Of a stretch of DNA of 64,000 nucleotides, positions 9,641 to 16,758 are shown piece after piece. Numbering within the stretch: position 1 is the first letter of the stretch; the number at the start of each line of letters is the position of its first letter. The position numbers were made by a program, and so were the translations under genes. The stretch is from Negativicutes bacterium (GTDB lineage: Bacteria > Bacillota_C > Negativicutes > Sporomusales_B > JARLHX01), in assembly GCA_031292035.1 (NCBI GenBank), contig JARLHX010000221.1, positions 1 through 64,000 of the forward strand. The letters are read 5' to 3'. The notes below the pieces were generated by a model. The model was not told the DNA's origin, ran no database searches, and saw only the letters and a list, made by a program, of their open reading frames with translations.

Positions 9641-10230
9641 ATTTTATGTGAGCAGATCGGCATGATCATGGTTGCACTACCAATAGTTATGAGATTCATG
9701 GCGCGTCAAATAAATGCACACGAACATTGCAATCGTGCGTTGCCGAGCAAACTACTGCACGCTGCTCTTCATTTTATTTTGATTATCCAACTTTATAGTA
9801 TAAATAGTATTTACGATCGCCAGAAGGGAGAGGACTACGATAAAAGCTTTGAAAACAAAGAGATTCTGGTTGATCGTATCAAAAAGGATTTGCATTTACA
9901 ACACCTGCCTGACTAGTCAGTCACTTGCTAATTCCAATATAAACCATTTTAATAAAGGAGTCAAGCGAAAATTAATCCTGTTTTTACTTTGTCACGAAGA
10001 AATATTTTATATCTCAAATCGCGTATTGGTAATCGGCAGCAACAGCAATTATACCGGTTTTTTCGCGTCAGGAAATAGGCGGGTTTGTGAAGCGGCGTCA
10101 GTGTATAGTAAGCGGAAACTCATTTAATCTGCAAAAGGGGTAATTATAGTAATTTCGGTTGGTTTCGACTAGTTTAGACAGGAAAAGTCAGTTGTTATGT
10201 TGAATTAGGAAAATTACGAAAATTGCTTTC
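9641..10230. other. AT-rich intergenic region without a recognisable gene
   Basis: About 600 bp, clearly richer in A+T than its surroundings. It holds two open frames (9548-9916 and 9849-10127 on the + strand) with no good ribosome-binding site, no recognisable motif and unusual composition; part of the first, near 9825-9915, reads somewhat protein-like (YDKSFENKEILVDRIKKDL). It may be a decayed gene or a long leader for the chemoreceptor. I see no GEMM (c-di-GMP) riboswitch signature. Confidence 0.4.
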
Positions 10231-10243
10231 GAGGAGGTCTATT

Positions 10244-12268
10244 ATGAAACAGGATAAAGTCCGTCGGCGTACCAGCATTCGCTGGAAGCTGGCACTCGGA
10301 ATAGCCGCCATTTCTCTCGCCTCTCTGGCTATCATCTCGGCGTGGGGCTGGTGGCTGATGAAGTCTCAGGCAGAACATTTATCGGTGCAGGTCCTGTCAG
10401 AACAAGCCAGATTTAACGCCGAACAGGTATCCAATTCTGTTGAAAACACCCAACTGCTGTTGCAGGGGCTGGCCGAGTCGCGGGAGATTGCCGAGACGGC
10501 TACTCTGGCCGAGGCTCTTCCTGCCATGCAGCGTTTTGTTGCTAAGAACAAAAATTTGGTTGATAATGTTTTGATCGCCGGACCGGACGGTATCAGGCTG
10601 GCCTCGGACGGCACAACCACCAGCATTGCCGACCGGCCCTTTTTCCAGAGGATGATCAAGGAACAGGCGCCATTGGTGTCGGAGATGCTGATCTCCCGGG
10701 CCACAGGCAAACCATCTGTCCTTGTCGTGTATCCCTGGAAGGGGCTGGACGGCCGGTTCAGGGGCGCAATCTGGGCCAGCATCCCGCTGGAAAAAATGCA
10801 AGAGCAAACAGGAGCAGTTCATTTCGGTGAAACCGGCTATGGCTTTGTTGTCAACGACGAAGGGATTTTTCTGGCCCATGGTGTCAACAAGGACCTGATC
10901 GGCAAAATGAACCTCAACGAACTTCCGGACACTGATGTTTTGAAAACTCTGTATAAAAAGGCCAAAGAAACCAAGAAGCAGGCGACCGGCAGCTACAATT
11001 TCCAGGGCAAGGACCGTTTCGCGGTCTTTACTCCGATCGAGATTCCCGGAAACCGGATCTGGGTGACTGGCATGGCACTGGAACAGCATGAGCTGAACGG
11101 CAGCTCGGCTAAAGCCGGGCTTGGCCTGTTAGCAGGCTCATTTGTACTGGTGATCTTGGCGGCTGTGTGCGCCTATTTCTGGGCTCGGGCCTTTGCCAAC
11201 CCGATCATACGATGTGTGTCGATCGCACAAAGGATCAGCTCCGGCGATGTGCGGCCGCTGACGAAAACCATCAATACCAACGACGAGCTGGATGATCTGT
11301 CTGATGCCATCCTCGGCATGAATGACTCGATCCGCAGTCTGGCTATGGAGTTTCAGGACAAGTCCTCCCGGATCGCGTCGTCCTCGCAGCAACTGACAGC
11401 CAGCGCCGATCAGTCGGCCCGGGCCACAGCCCAGGTCGCCGAGTCGATTACCCAAATGGCGGGCGGGACGGAAAAACAAGCCGCCAGCGTTGGTGCAACA
11501 ATGTCCACAGTGGACAAAACGGTCAGCGAAGTGAAATCAGCGAATGAAGGTTCGGCGCGGGTGGCGGAAATGTCCAACCAGACGCGGACAGCGGCCGAAC
11601 AGGGCCAACAGTCTATTCGCTCAGCGGTGGGGCAGATGAATGCCATCGCCGCCAGCACCGTCAAAGTTCAGGAATCGGTGAATAAGCTGGCGGCAAGCTC
11701 AGGCCAGATCGGTGATATTGTCAATGTCATCTCCAGCATTGCCGGACAGACCAATCTTCTGGCCCTGAACGCAGCTATCGAGGCCGCAAGGGCCGGAGAA
11801 GCAGGGAGAGGTTTTGCCGTAGTGGCGGAAGAGGTCCGTAAACTGGCCGAGCAGTCCCATCAGGCGGCCCAGGAAATCACCACCCTGATCGGCGAAAACC
11901 AGGTCAATATGGAGCAGGCCATCGCGGCTATGGCAGCCGGGTCAGAGGATGTAAAAGGCGGGACGGCTGTGGTCCAGCAGGCTGGACAGGTCTTTGAAGT
12001 GATTGTCGGGGCGGCGCTGAAGACCCAGGCCGAGTCGACTGCCATCACCGGGGTCATGCAGCAGGTCGAAAATCACAGCGGGCAGGTGGTCCAGGCCATG
12101 CATGAGATCGACCATTTGAGCCGGGAAAACGCCACCGAGGCCCAGACGGTATCGGCAGCGGCGGAAGAAATGTCGGCCTCTATGGAAGAAATCTCTTCTT
12201 CCAGCGAGGAATTATCCCACCTGGCCCAGGAAATGCAGAACGCAGTCAGCCGCTTCAAGGTCTCGTAA
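10244..12268 (+). CDS. Methyl-accepting chemotaxis protein with dCache sensor
   Basis: A 674-residue chemoreceptor. TM1 lies at about residues 17-39, a large extracytoplasmic double-Cache-like domain at about 40-285 ([24 protein letters not shown]), TM2 at about 288-312, then HAMP, then the signalling hairpin with tip [20 protein letters not shown]. It would pass ligand signals to CheA/CheW at the cell pole. The ligand is unknown; the amino-acid-type motif of dCache_1AA sensors is not evident. The ATG at 10244 follows GAGGAGGTCT. No che genes are nearby. Tandem hairpins end the gene. Confidence 0.93.
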   Translation: MKQDKVRRRTSIRWKLALGIAAISLASLAIISAWGWWLMKSQAEHLSVQVLSEQARFNAEQVSNSVENTQLLLQGLAESREIAETATLAEALPAMQRFVAKNKNLVDNVLIAGPDGIRLASDGTTTSIADRPFFQRMIKEQAPLVSEMLISRATGKPSVLVVYPWKGLDGRFRGAIWASIPLEKMQEQTGAVHFGETGYGFVVNDEGIFLAHGVNKDLIGKMNLNELPDTDVLKTLYKKAKETKKQATGSYNFQGKDRFAVFTPIEIPGNRIWVTGMALEQHELNGSSAKAGLGLLAGSFVLVILAAVCAYFWARAFANPIIRCVSIAQRISSGDVRPLTKTINTNDELDDLSDAILGMNDSIRSLAMEFQDKSSRIASSSQQLTASADQSARATAQVAESITQMAGGTEKQAASVGATMSTVDKTVSEVKSANEGSARVAEMSNQTRTAAEQGQQSIRSAVGQMNAIAASTVKVQESVNKLAASSGQIGDIVNVISSIAGQTNLLALNAAIEAARAGEAGRGFAVVAEEVRKLAEQSHQAAQEITTLIGENQVNMEQAIAAMAAGSEDVKGGTAVVQQAGQVFEVIVGAALKTQAESTAITGVMQQVENHSGQVVQAMHEIDHLSRENATEAQTVSAAAEEMSASMEEISSSSEELSHLAQEMQNAVSRFKVS

Positions 12269-12285
12269 TGTTCTGACTGATCATA

Positions 12286-12316
12286 TCAGCGATTGGTGGC
12301 AACCACCAATCGCTGA
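12286..12316. repeat. Perfect inverted repeat between convergent genes
   Basis: A 14-bp perfect stem TCAGCGATTGGTGG/CCACCAATCGCTGA around a 3-base CAA loop, with no T-run. It lies just before a second hairpin that is a true terminator. Confidence 0.75.
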
Positions 12317-12331
12317 ACAGAAACACATAGC

Positions 12332-12366
12332 AAAAGAGGTGTGGATAGCCACACCTCTTTGTTTTT
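12332..12366. terminator. Bidirectional terminator
   Basis: A 12-bp stem AAAGAGGTGTGG/CCACACCTCTTT with loop ATAG, T-rich on both strands. It serves the chemoreceptor (+) and the histidine kinase (-). Confidence 0.88.
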
Positions 12367-12376
12367 ATTGCTCAAA

Positions 12377-13609
12377 CTAGCTTGGTAATGGAAAGAGAAT
12401 CACGCAGGTGGTTCCACTGCTGCCGGTGACAAAATCGATGGTGGCGTTGTGCCGGTGGGCGATGCTGTAAGAGATGGCGAGGCCGAGACCGGTGCCGGTT
12501 TCTTTGGTGGTTAAAAACGGTGTGCCCAGTTTGGGCAGCAGATCGGGGTCAATACCCTTTCCTTGATCGGCGATGGACAGGATAACGCAGTCGGGGCCGA
12601 GGCCAGTTTTAATGGTGAGGCGGCCACCAGGCTCCATTGATTCAAGGCCGTTGCGGGTAATATTCAAAACAAGCTGGCGGATCTCATTTTCATCGAGGTG
12701 AATATTCGGTACTTCTTTCAGCTCAACATCGATGGCCAGGCCGCGCATCAGGGCGTCAGACTGGATCAGTGGCTGAAGAGCCTCGATTACCGAATTCAGG
12801 TTGCAGTCCTGCATCGCGATCGCTTTGTTGTGGGCCAAAGAGAGAAATTCGGTGATAATGCCGTTAGCCCGGTCCAGTTCGTCGATCATTAACTGGAACT
12901 GTGGCGCCGAGTCAGCGTATTCCTGGCGGCGGGCGTACAACTGAAGGTAGCCTTTGACGGTGGTGAGCGGGTTGCGCACTTCGTGCCCGATGCTTGCCGC
13001 CATCTGGCCGATAAGCCTGAGCCGGTCCAGACGGGCCACCTGCGACTCGGCCTGGAGCTGGGCCTGATGGGCGTGACTCTGGACCCCTCTTTCAGCCAGT
13101 CTGACGATATGAACAGGATATTTGTAGAGAAAAATACCGGCAGCCGCGCCGATCAGTCCAAAAACGATAGACAGTATCAGTGTATCACAGATAATATCGC
13201 TGGCACTTTCGTACAGGTCGATATAGCCATAGTTTTCGTTGTTGTAGCGGACAGGAATGCGAAAGGGAAAGGTGAAGGGACGATCAGCCTTCAATTGCTG
13301 GGTATACCGCAGGGTGGCATTTTTGTCATAGATGCTGATGGCCGCGATTTCCGGCTGGAGACTGGTCTGATCGGCCACCTCAATAAATTTGGTCACATTA
13401 TAATACCAAAAATCAGGGCTTTCCCTGACCTGCATCTGGATCTTGGCGGCGATCAGCGAGCCGTGAATTTGCGCGTCATCCTGAAAATCACGCCAAGCCA
13501 TAAAAAAATATGTTGCCGGCATCATCACCGCGATGGCCATTCCGACCAAGAGCGCGCTCCAGGCCATATGACGGGCGAACATGTCGGAAAAGTTCAGGCG
13601 GCTGGCCAA
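12377..13609 (-). CDS. Membrane sensor histidine kinase
   Basis: A 410-residue kinase. TM1 lies at about residues 15-37, an extracytoplasmic sensor region at about 38-138, TM2 at about 142-163, then HisKA with the phospho-acceptor in ASIGHEVRNPLTTVKG (His209) and a HATPase_c domain (IADQGKGIDP, GTGLGLAIS). The TTG start at 13609 has AGGAAGGTGATC just upstream and lies 5 bp after the stop of the lipoprotein gene; the longest open frame would overlap that gene by 74 bp. No response regulator gene is adjacent. It is cotranscribed with the PstS-like lipoprotein, which suggests that protein feeds it a signal. Confidence 0.88.
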   Translation of the reverse strand: MASRLNFSDMFARHMAWSALLVGMAIAVMMPATYFFMAWRDFQDDAQIHGSLIAAKIQMQVRESPDFWYYNVTKFIEVADQTSLQPEIAAISIYDKNATLRYTQQLKADRPFTFPFRIPVRYNNENYGYIDLYESASDIICDTLILSIVFGLIGAAAGIFLYKYPVHIVRLAERGVQSHAHQAQLQAESQVARLDRLRLIGQMAASIGHEVRNPLTTVKGYLQLYARRQEYADSAPQFQLMIDELDRANGIITEFLSLAHNKAIAMQDCNLNSVIEALQPLIQSDALMRGLAIDVELKEVPNIHLDENEIRQLVLNITRNGLESMEPGGRLTIKTGLGPDCVILSIADQGKGIDPDLLPKLGTPFLTTKETGTGLGLAISYSIAHRHNATIDFVTGSSGTTCVILFPLPS

Positions 13610-13613
13610 TTGA

Positions 13614-14471
13614 TCACCTTCCTGTCGGGACGGCGCCCGCTTGCTCCATGATCCGCCGGGCCTCGCCCGACTGAGCGTACTCCACAAATGCCGCAGACCG
13701 GCTTGTCAGTTCGCCTTTAAACAAAAAGGAAAGGGTCAGCACCGGCCGGTAGCGGCCGCTGGCGACATTGGCCGGTGTGGGAGCCACGCCGTCGAGCTCC
13801 AGAGGCTTGATTCGCCCACCCGACCGGGCCACTTCCAACATATTGATTAGGCCGAATGCCCCTTTGGTTTTCGCCATGACATCACCCATATCCGAGTCGC
13901 GGTAGATTACCTGCCACCGCTGGTTGGCAATGGCGTCAGCTAGAGAGTCCTTATAACCGGGAAGCTGGGAGTAGAGCTCTAGGTTGCCGCTGTCGCTGGG
14001 CTCGCGGATGTAAACATACATTTTGGCGCCGTTTGCCCAGGTCGTCTTGGTTCCTTGCAGGACGGCGAGAACTTCATCGGAGGAGATGGCGGAATCAGGA
14101 ACTTCTTCATGGCCGGCGAATACCACTGCGATTCTGGCATAAGGGATTGCCTTCAGCCCGGCGGACGTTTCCTCGGCTGTCAGGGGGCGTGAAATCAGCC
14201 CCAGTTCGAGGCTGCCGGCCCGGACTGCGTTGACGGCGCCATTTGAGCCGATGCTTCCGGGGATTTCGATCGGAACTCCTGTTTTAGACTGATAGGCCTC
14301 AATCAATTTTGCGGTGACCGGGATGTTGGCACCAGAGCCGGCCATGACGAATTTTTCTGCCGGAAGAGACAAAGAAGAAGGGCTGCTATTGGTCGCAGCA
14401 GTGCTTTTTCCACAACCTGACGCGATCAATAAAATAAAAAGCAGGGAGAAGACAACAGCTTGCTTGTACAC
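13614..14471 (-). CDS. PstS-like substrate-binding lipoprotein
   Basis: A 285-residue exported lipoprotein. The signal peptide (VVFSLLFILL) ends in lipobox IASGC. The rest is a PBP-like domain of the phosphate/tungstate class: AGSGANIPVTAKLIEAY, the SIGSNGAVNAVRAG ligand loop, GLISRPLTAEE, and SDSGNLELYSQLPGY. In PstS such segments bind an oxyanion. No ABC permease or ATPase genes adjoin; the next gene is a histidine kinase, so a sensory rather than transport role is plausible. The GTG at 14471 fits the AAAGGATGTG box best; 14477 is an alternative. Confidence 0.82.
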   Translation of the reverse strand: MYKQAVVFSLLFILLIASGCGKSTAATNSSPSSLSLPAEKFVMAGSGANIPVTAKLIEAYQSKTGVPIEIPGSIGSNGAVNAVRAGSLELGLISRPLTAEETSAGLKAIPYARIAVVFAGHEEVPDSAISSDEVLAVLQGTKTTWANGAKMYVYIREPSDSGNLELYSQLPGYKDSLADAIANQRWQVIYRDSDMGDVMAKTKGAFGLINMLEVARSGGRIKPLELDGVAPTPANVASGRYRPVLTLSFLFKGELTSRSAAFVEYAQSGEARRIMEQAGAVPTGR

Positions 14472-14623
14472 CGGCACACATCCTTTTCCCTGGGATTCAT
14501 ATGGTGATAGCAATCTCTATCTATTATTTCGTAATATATTATTTCGACATTAAGTTTAAAATCCATGCAAATATATACAAATAAATATTGGAAAACCCAG
14601 AAATTTCAATAAAACCCAAAAGC

Positions 14624-14660
14624 AAGAGAGCTGCGATGAAAATCGCAGCTCTCTTTTTCT
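14624..14660. terminator. Bidirectional terminator
   Basis: A 14-bp perfect stem (AAGAGAGCTGCGAT arm) with GAAA loop, T-rich on both sides. It ends the minus-strand gene at 14662. Confidence 0.85.
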
Positions 14661-14661
14661 T

Positions 14662-15234
14662 TTAAAAATTATGTTTCCAGTTTAGATAACGTCCGAGATT
14701 CTTTTTGTCGGGGTCCAGTGTTTCACTTGGCTCCGGATCAGGGTTTAGGGCTTCGAGAGATGTGACCGCCGCAGCGGGAGGCGCCGGCCGTTTGGTGTCG
14801 TGCTGGTCATCGCCTTTATCCGGACGGTCGCCCTTATCGCTTTTCTCGCTCTTGTCGCTTTTCTCACTTTTTTCGCCTTTATCACCCAGATTGCCGAGCA
14901 GGCCGAGTACGGCGGAAATGGTGGTCGGGTTGAGTTTGCTCTTGATTTGGGGACTGTTGAGGAGGGGCAGGAGGGACATCAGCGTGTCAGGCCCCAGTCC
15001 GCCTTCTCCTTTGCCGAGGTCCCCCAGCAGTTTTTGCAGTGGATTGGCGGCCGCACTTGCCGGTAGGGCCGGAGCGGAGGAGGACTGGCCGCGATTGAGA
15101 ATCGAAACCAGGCACAGAAGTGACAGGACGGGGATCAGCGATTCGTAATTAGTGCCGTCGCCCGCTGCGGTGTCCAGCATGCGGGTTACCGACCTGAGCA
15201 GTGAGCCGGTTTGCTCGGCGGCTTCGTTCGCCAT
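14662..15234 (-). CDS. Hypothetical protein with Lys/Ser/Asp low-complexity linker
   Basis: 190 residues of unknown function. The N-terminal half (about 1-115) is helical with hydrophobic runs (YESLIPVLSLLCLVSIL, TLMSLLPLLNSPQIKSKL). It is followed by a repetitive charged linker of KSDKSEKSDKG type (about 118-145) and a Pro/Ala-rich tail ending RYLNWKHNF. No signal peptide is evident. It lies 12 bp behind the YbaB paralogue and is probably cotranscribed with it. The linker suggests a flexible, possibly disordered region. Confidence 0.75.
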   Translation of the reverse strand: MANEAAEQTGSLLRSVTRMLDTAAGDGTNYESLIPVLSLLCLVSILNRGQSSSAPALPASAAANPLQKLLGDLGKGEGGLGPDTLMSLLPLLNSPQIKSKLNPTTISAVLGLLGNLGDKGEKSEKSDKSEKSDKGDRPDKGDDQHDTKRPAPPAAAVTSLEALNPDPEPSETLDPDKKNLGRYLNWKHNF

Positions 15235-15246
15235 ATGTACCCCTCC

Positions 15247-15567
15247 TCAAAACAACCCGGGTATGTTCGGCAGATTAAATTCGCCGGCCAGTTTGGTCAT
15301 TGCCGCTTGGTGCATATCCCGGGATTTGCCCAAGGCGTTGTTGATGGTTGTTACCAATAAATCCTGAAGCAGGGCTGCATCCTCGGGCGATAGGTACTTG
15401 GCGTTCAGTTCGATGGCTACGACCGACTGCTGGCCGTTGACCACCACTTTGACGGCATCGCCGCTGGCAACCTCGATCCGTTCGTTCTTAAGCTGTTCTT
15501 CCGTCTGGCTGACGTACTGCTGGACTTTTTTTACCATATCCATGACATTGCCGAATTGCTCCCACAC
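15247..15567 (-). CDS. YbaB/EbfC-family nucleoid-associated protein paralogue
   Basis: A 106-residue protein with the YbaB/EbfC layout: an N-terminal helix (MVKKVQQYVSQTEEQLKNER), a central strand pair (IEVASGDAVKVVVNGQQSVVAIEL) and a C-terminal helix (LLVTTINNALGKSRDMHQAAM). Characterised members are dimeric DNA-binding proteins usually encoded between dnaX and recR. Neither gene is here, so this is probably a second copy paired with the unknown downstream protein. The YbaB assignment rests on pattern only. Confidence 0.75.
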   Translation of the reverse strand: MWEQFGNVMDMVKKVQQYVSQTEEQLKNERIEVASGDAVKVVVNGQQSVVAIELNAKYLSPEDAALLQDLLVTTINNALGKSRDMHQAAMTKLAGEFNLPNIPGLF

Positions 15568-15710
15568 TGCAAAATCACCTCCGAACGACTCTAAGCTAGT
15601 TTATTCACCAAGCGTTAATTTGTGTGTGTCTTAACAAGGTCCGTGATACCCTTTTTCCCTGTCTGTCATATATTAGAGTAGAAATACGACGCCGAAGGAG
15701 TGACACGGTA

Positions 15711-16061
15711 ATGCGAATAAGGCGGAGAAATAGAAAGAAACGGGAACTGGAGAACGGGGGGGGAGGCGAAACCAGCAAGGTTAAAGTAGCCAAACCTGTC
15801 AATCCCCTGCTGGAAAAACCGATGCAACTTGTCAGGCAGGTGCTCGATAATCCCAACCTGAGCTATCAAGTGATGGTGATTTTGCTGGCCTTGACCTCAG
15901 ATAATGTGAACATGGACCGGCGGATCAATAATATGACCTCCTCTATCGACAGTCTGCGCGGCATCACCGATGTGGTGAACAATTCCATCCGTTCGCTGCA
16001 GACGGCCGCCGAGGCCCCCCGGAAGATTCGCCAACTGATTAAGCAGCCAGGAAAAAGCTAA
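15711..16061 (+). CDS. Hypothetical protein, basic N-terminus
   Basis: 116 residues, unknown. A strongly basic N-terminus (RIRRRNRKKRELENGGGG) is followed by a helical region (about 45-110) rich in Asn, Met and Leu that could form an amphipathic bundle (NMDRRINNMTSSIDSLRG). No transmembrane segment is seen. The ATG at 15711 has AAGGAG 10 bases upstream. It stands alone between the divergent ybaB-like gene and the tiny spore-type proteins. Confidence 0.65.
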   Translation: MRIRRRNRKKRELENGGGGETSKVKVAKPVNPLLEKPMQLVRQVLDNPNLSYQVMVILLALTSDNVNMDRRINNMTSSIDSLRGITDVVNNSIRSLQTAAEAPRKIRQLIKQPGKS

Positions 16062-16078
16062 AATTTATCGGTCAGGTA

Positions 16079-16106
16079 ACACTATGACCCTATTGACCAT
16101 ATACTG
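16079..16106 (+). promoter_or_regulatory. Predicted sigma-K-type promoter, first tiny protein
   Basis: AC (16079-16080), a 17-base spacer, then CATATACTG (16098-16106). This fits the mother-cell sigma-K pattern AC-N16/17-CATANNNTA except for the last base. The same geometry occurs before the second tiny gene. Confidence 0.5.
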
Positions 16107-16202
16107 AAACTAGAAGGGCGGGCGGTACTTAAAAGGTGCTGGCGACACCGCTGATTTAAACACCGCCCTCTAATAAAGATGCGATTAAGGGGGTAATAAC
16201 AG

Positions 16203-16319
16203 ATGTCAAGAGGCTTTGGTGGTTGTGGAGGCGGCGGCGGTTTCTTCATCGTATTCTTCATCATCATTATCCTGTTGCTGTTCTTCGTTGTTGCGGAAGA
16301 GGAATCAGGCACTATCTAG
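16203..16319 (+). CDS. Tiny glycine-rich membrane protein (YjcZ-like), copy 1
   Basis: 38 residues: a glycine-rich head with one cysteine (SRGFGGCGGGGG), one hydrophobic helix (FFIVFFIIIILLLFFVV), and a short acidic tail AEEESGTI. This plan resembles the tiny YjcZ-type proteins seen in sporulating Firmicutes; homology is inferred from composition. The ATG at 16203 follows AAGGGGGT. A sigma-K-like promoter lies about 100 bp upstream and a hairpin follows. Its near-twin lies 140 bp downstream. Confidence 0.75.
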   Translation: MSRGFGGCGGGGGFFIVFFIIIILLLFFVVAEEESGTI

Positions 16320-16334
16320 TCGCTACTTACTCTG

Positions 16335-16362
16335 GGAACACGCGTCAGGCGTGTTCCTAAAA
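16335..16362 (+). terminator. Hairpin after tiny protein copy 1
   Basis: A 9-bp stem GGAACACGC/GCGTGTTCC with loop GTCAG, followed by TAAAATTTT. It is a weak terminator between the two paralogues. Confidence 0.6.
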
Positions 16363-16380
16363 TTTTCGTGGCCGACGGTC

Positions 16381-16408
16381 ACCGATGCAAGATCGGGCCC
16401 ATATATTA
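16381..16408 (+). promoter_or_regulatory. Predicted sigma-K-type promoter, second tiny protein
   Basis: AC (16381-16382), exactly 17 bases, then CATATATTA (16400-16408), a full match to CATANNNTA. It lies 49 bp before the start codon of copy 2. Confidence 0.6.
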
Positions 16409-16456
16409 CAGTACCAGAAAGACAATAATGCAACAAACAGGAAGGAGGTAGTATTT

Positions 16457-16573
16457 ATGGGCTTTGGAGGAGGTTGTGGTGGAGGACGCGGAGGGTTCTT
16501 TGTCATATTCATCATCATTATCCTGCTGTTGTTCTTCTTTGTTGCTGAAGAAGATTCAGGCGTAACCATCTAA
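16457..16573 (+). CDS. Tiny glycine-rich membrane protein (YjcZ-like), copy 2
   Basis: 38 residues, the same length as copy 1 and clearly paralogous: Gly/Cys head GFGGGCGGGRGG, membrane helix FFVIFIIIILLLFFF, tail VAEEDSGVTI. A consensus GAAGGAGG box precedes the ATG at 16457. The strong ribosome-binding site and sigma-K-like promoter point to high mother-cell expression late in sporulation, perhaps in coat or spore membrane; this is inference. Confidence 0.78.
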   Translation: MGFGGGCGGGRGGFFVIFIIIILLLFFFVAEEDSGVTI

Positions 16574-16581
16574 GAGATGAT

Positions 16582-16668
16582 ATGGGATTCGGGTGCGGCA
16601 GGCTACCGGTGGGTGTGATTATCCTCATCCTAGTGCTGTTCTTCCTCAATTTTGATTACTGGCCATAA
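16582..16668 (+). CDS. Tiny 28-residue membrane protein, third of the set
   Basis: 28 residues starting 8 bp after copy 2: MGFGCGRLPVG, then the hydrophobic stretch VIILILVLFFL, ending NFDYWP. It shares the MGFG start, a cysteine and a single helix with copies 1 and 2 but lacks the acidic tail. The Shine-Dalgarno is weak (AGAGATG), so translation may be coupled to copy 2. Too short for usual gene finders; the call rests on context and layout. Confidence 0.5.
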   Translation: MGFGCGRLPVGVIILILVLFFLNFDYWP

Positions 16669-16721
16669 GCATTGGATCACTCAGGCGTTGGCTCAGTAAT
16701 TTATATGCAGGCGAACACAAA

Positions 16722-16750
16722 AAAAACACGCGTGATAAACGCGTGTTTTT
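16722..16750. terminator. Bidirectional terminator
   Basis: A 12-bp perfect stem AAAAACACGCGT/ACGCGTGTTTTT with loop GATAA. It separates the tiny-protein genes (+) from the PBP gene (-). Confidence 0.9.
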
Positions 16751-16758
16751 GATTTCGG

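Noticed and set aside
9548..10127. Two + strand frames in the AT-rich region before the chemoreceptor
   Set aside because: The first overlaps the DUF2148 gene and its terminator. Neither has a ribosome-binding site or a recognisable domain. Kept only as a possible decayed gene.
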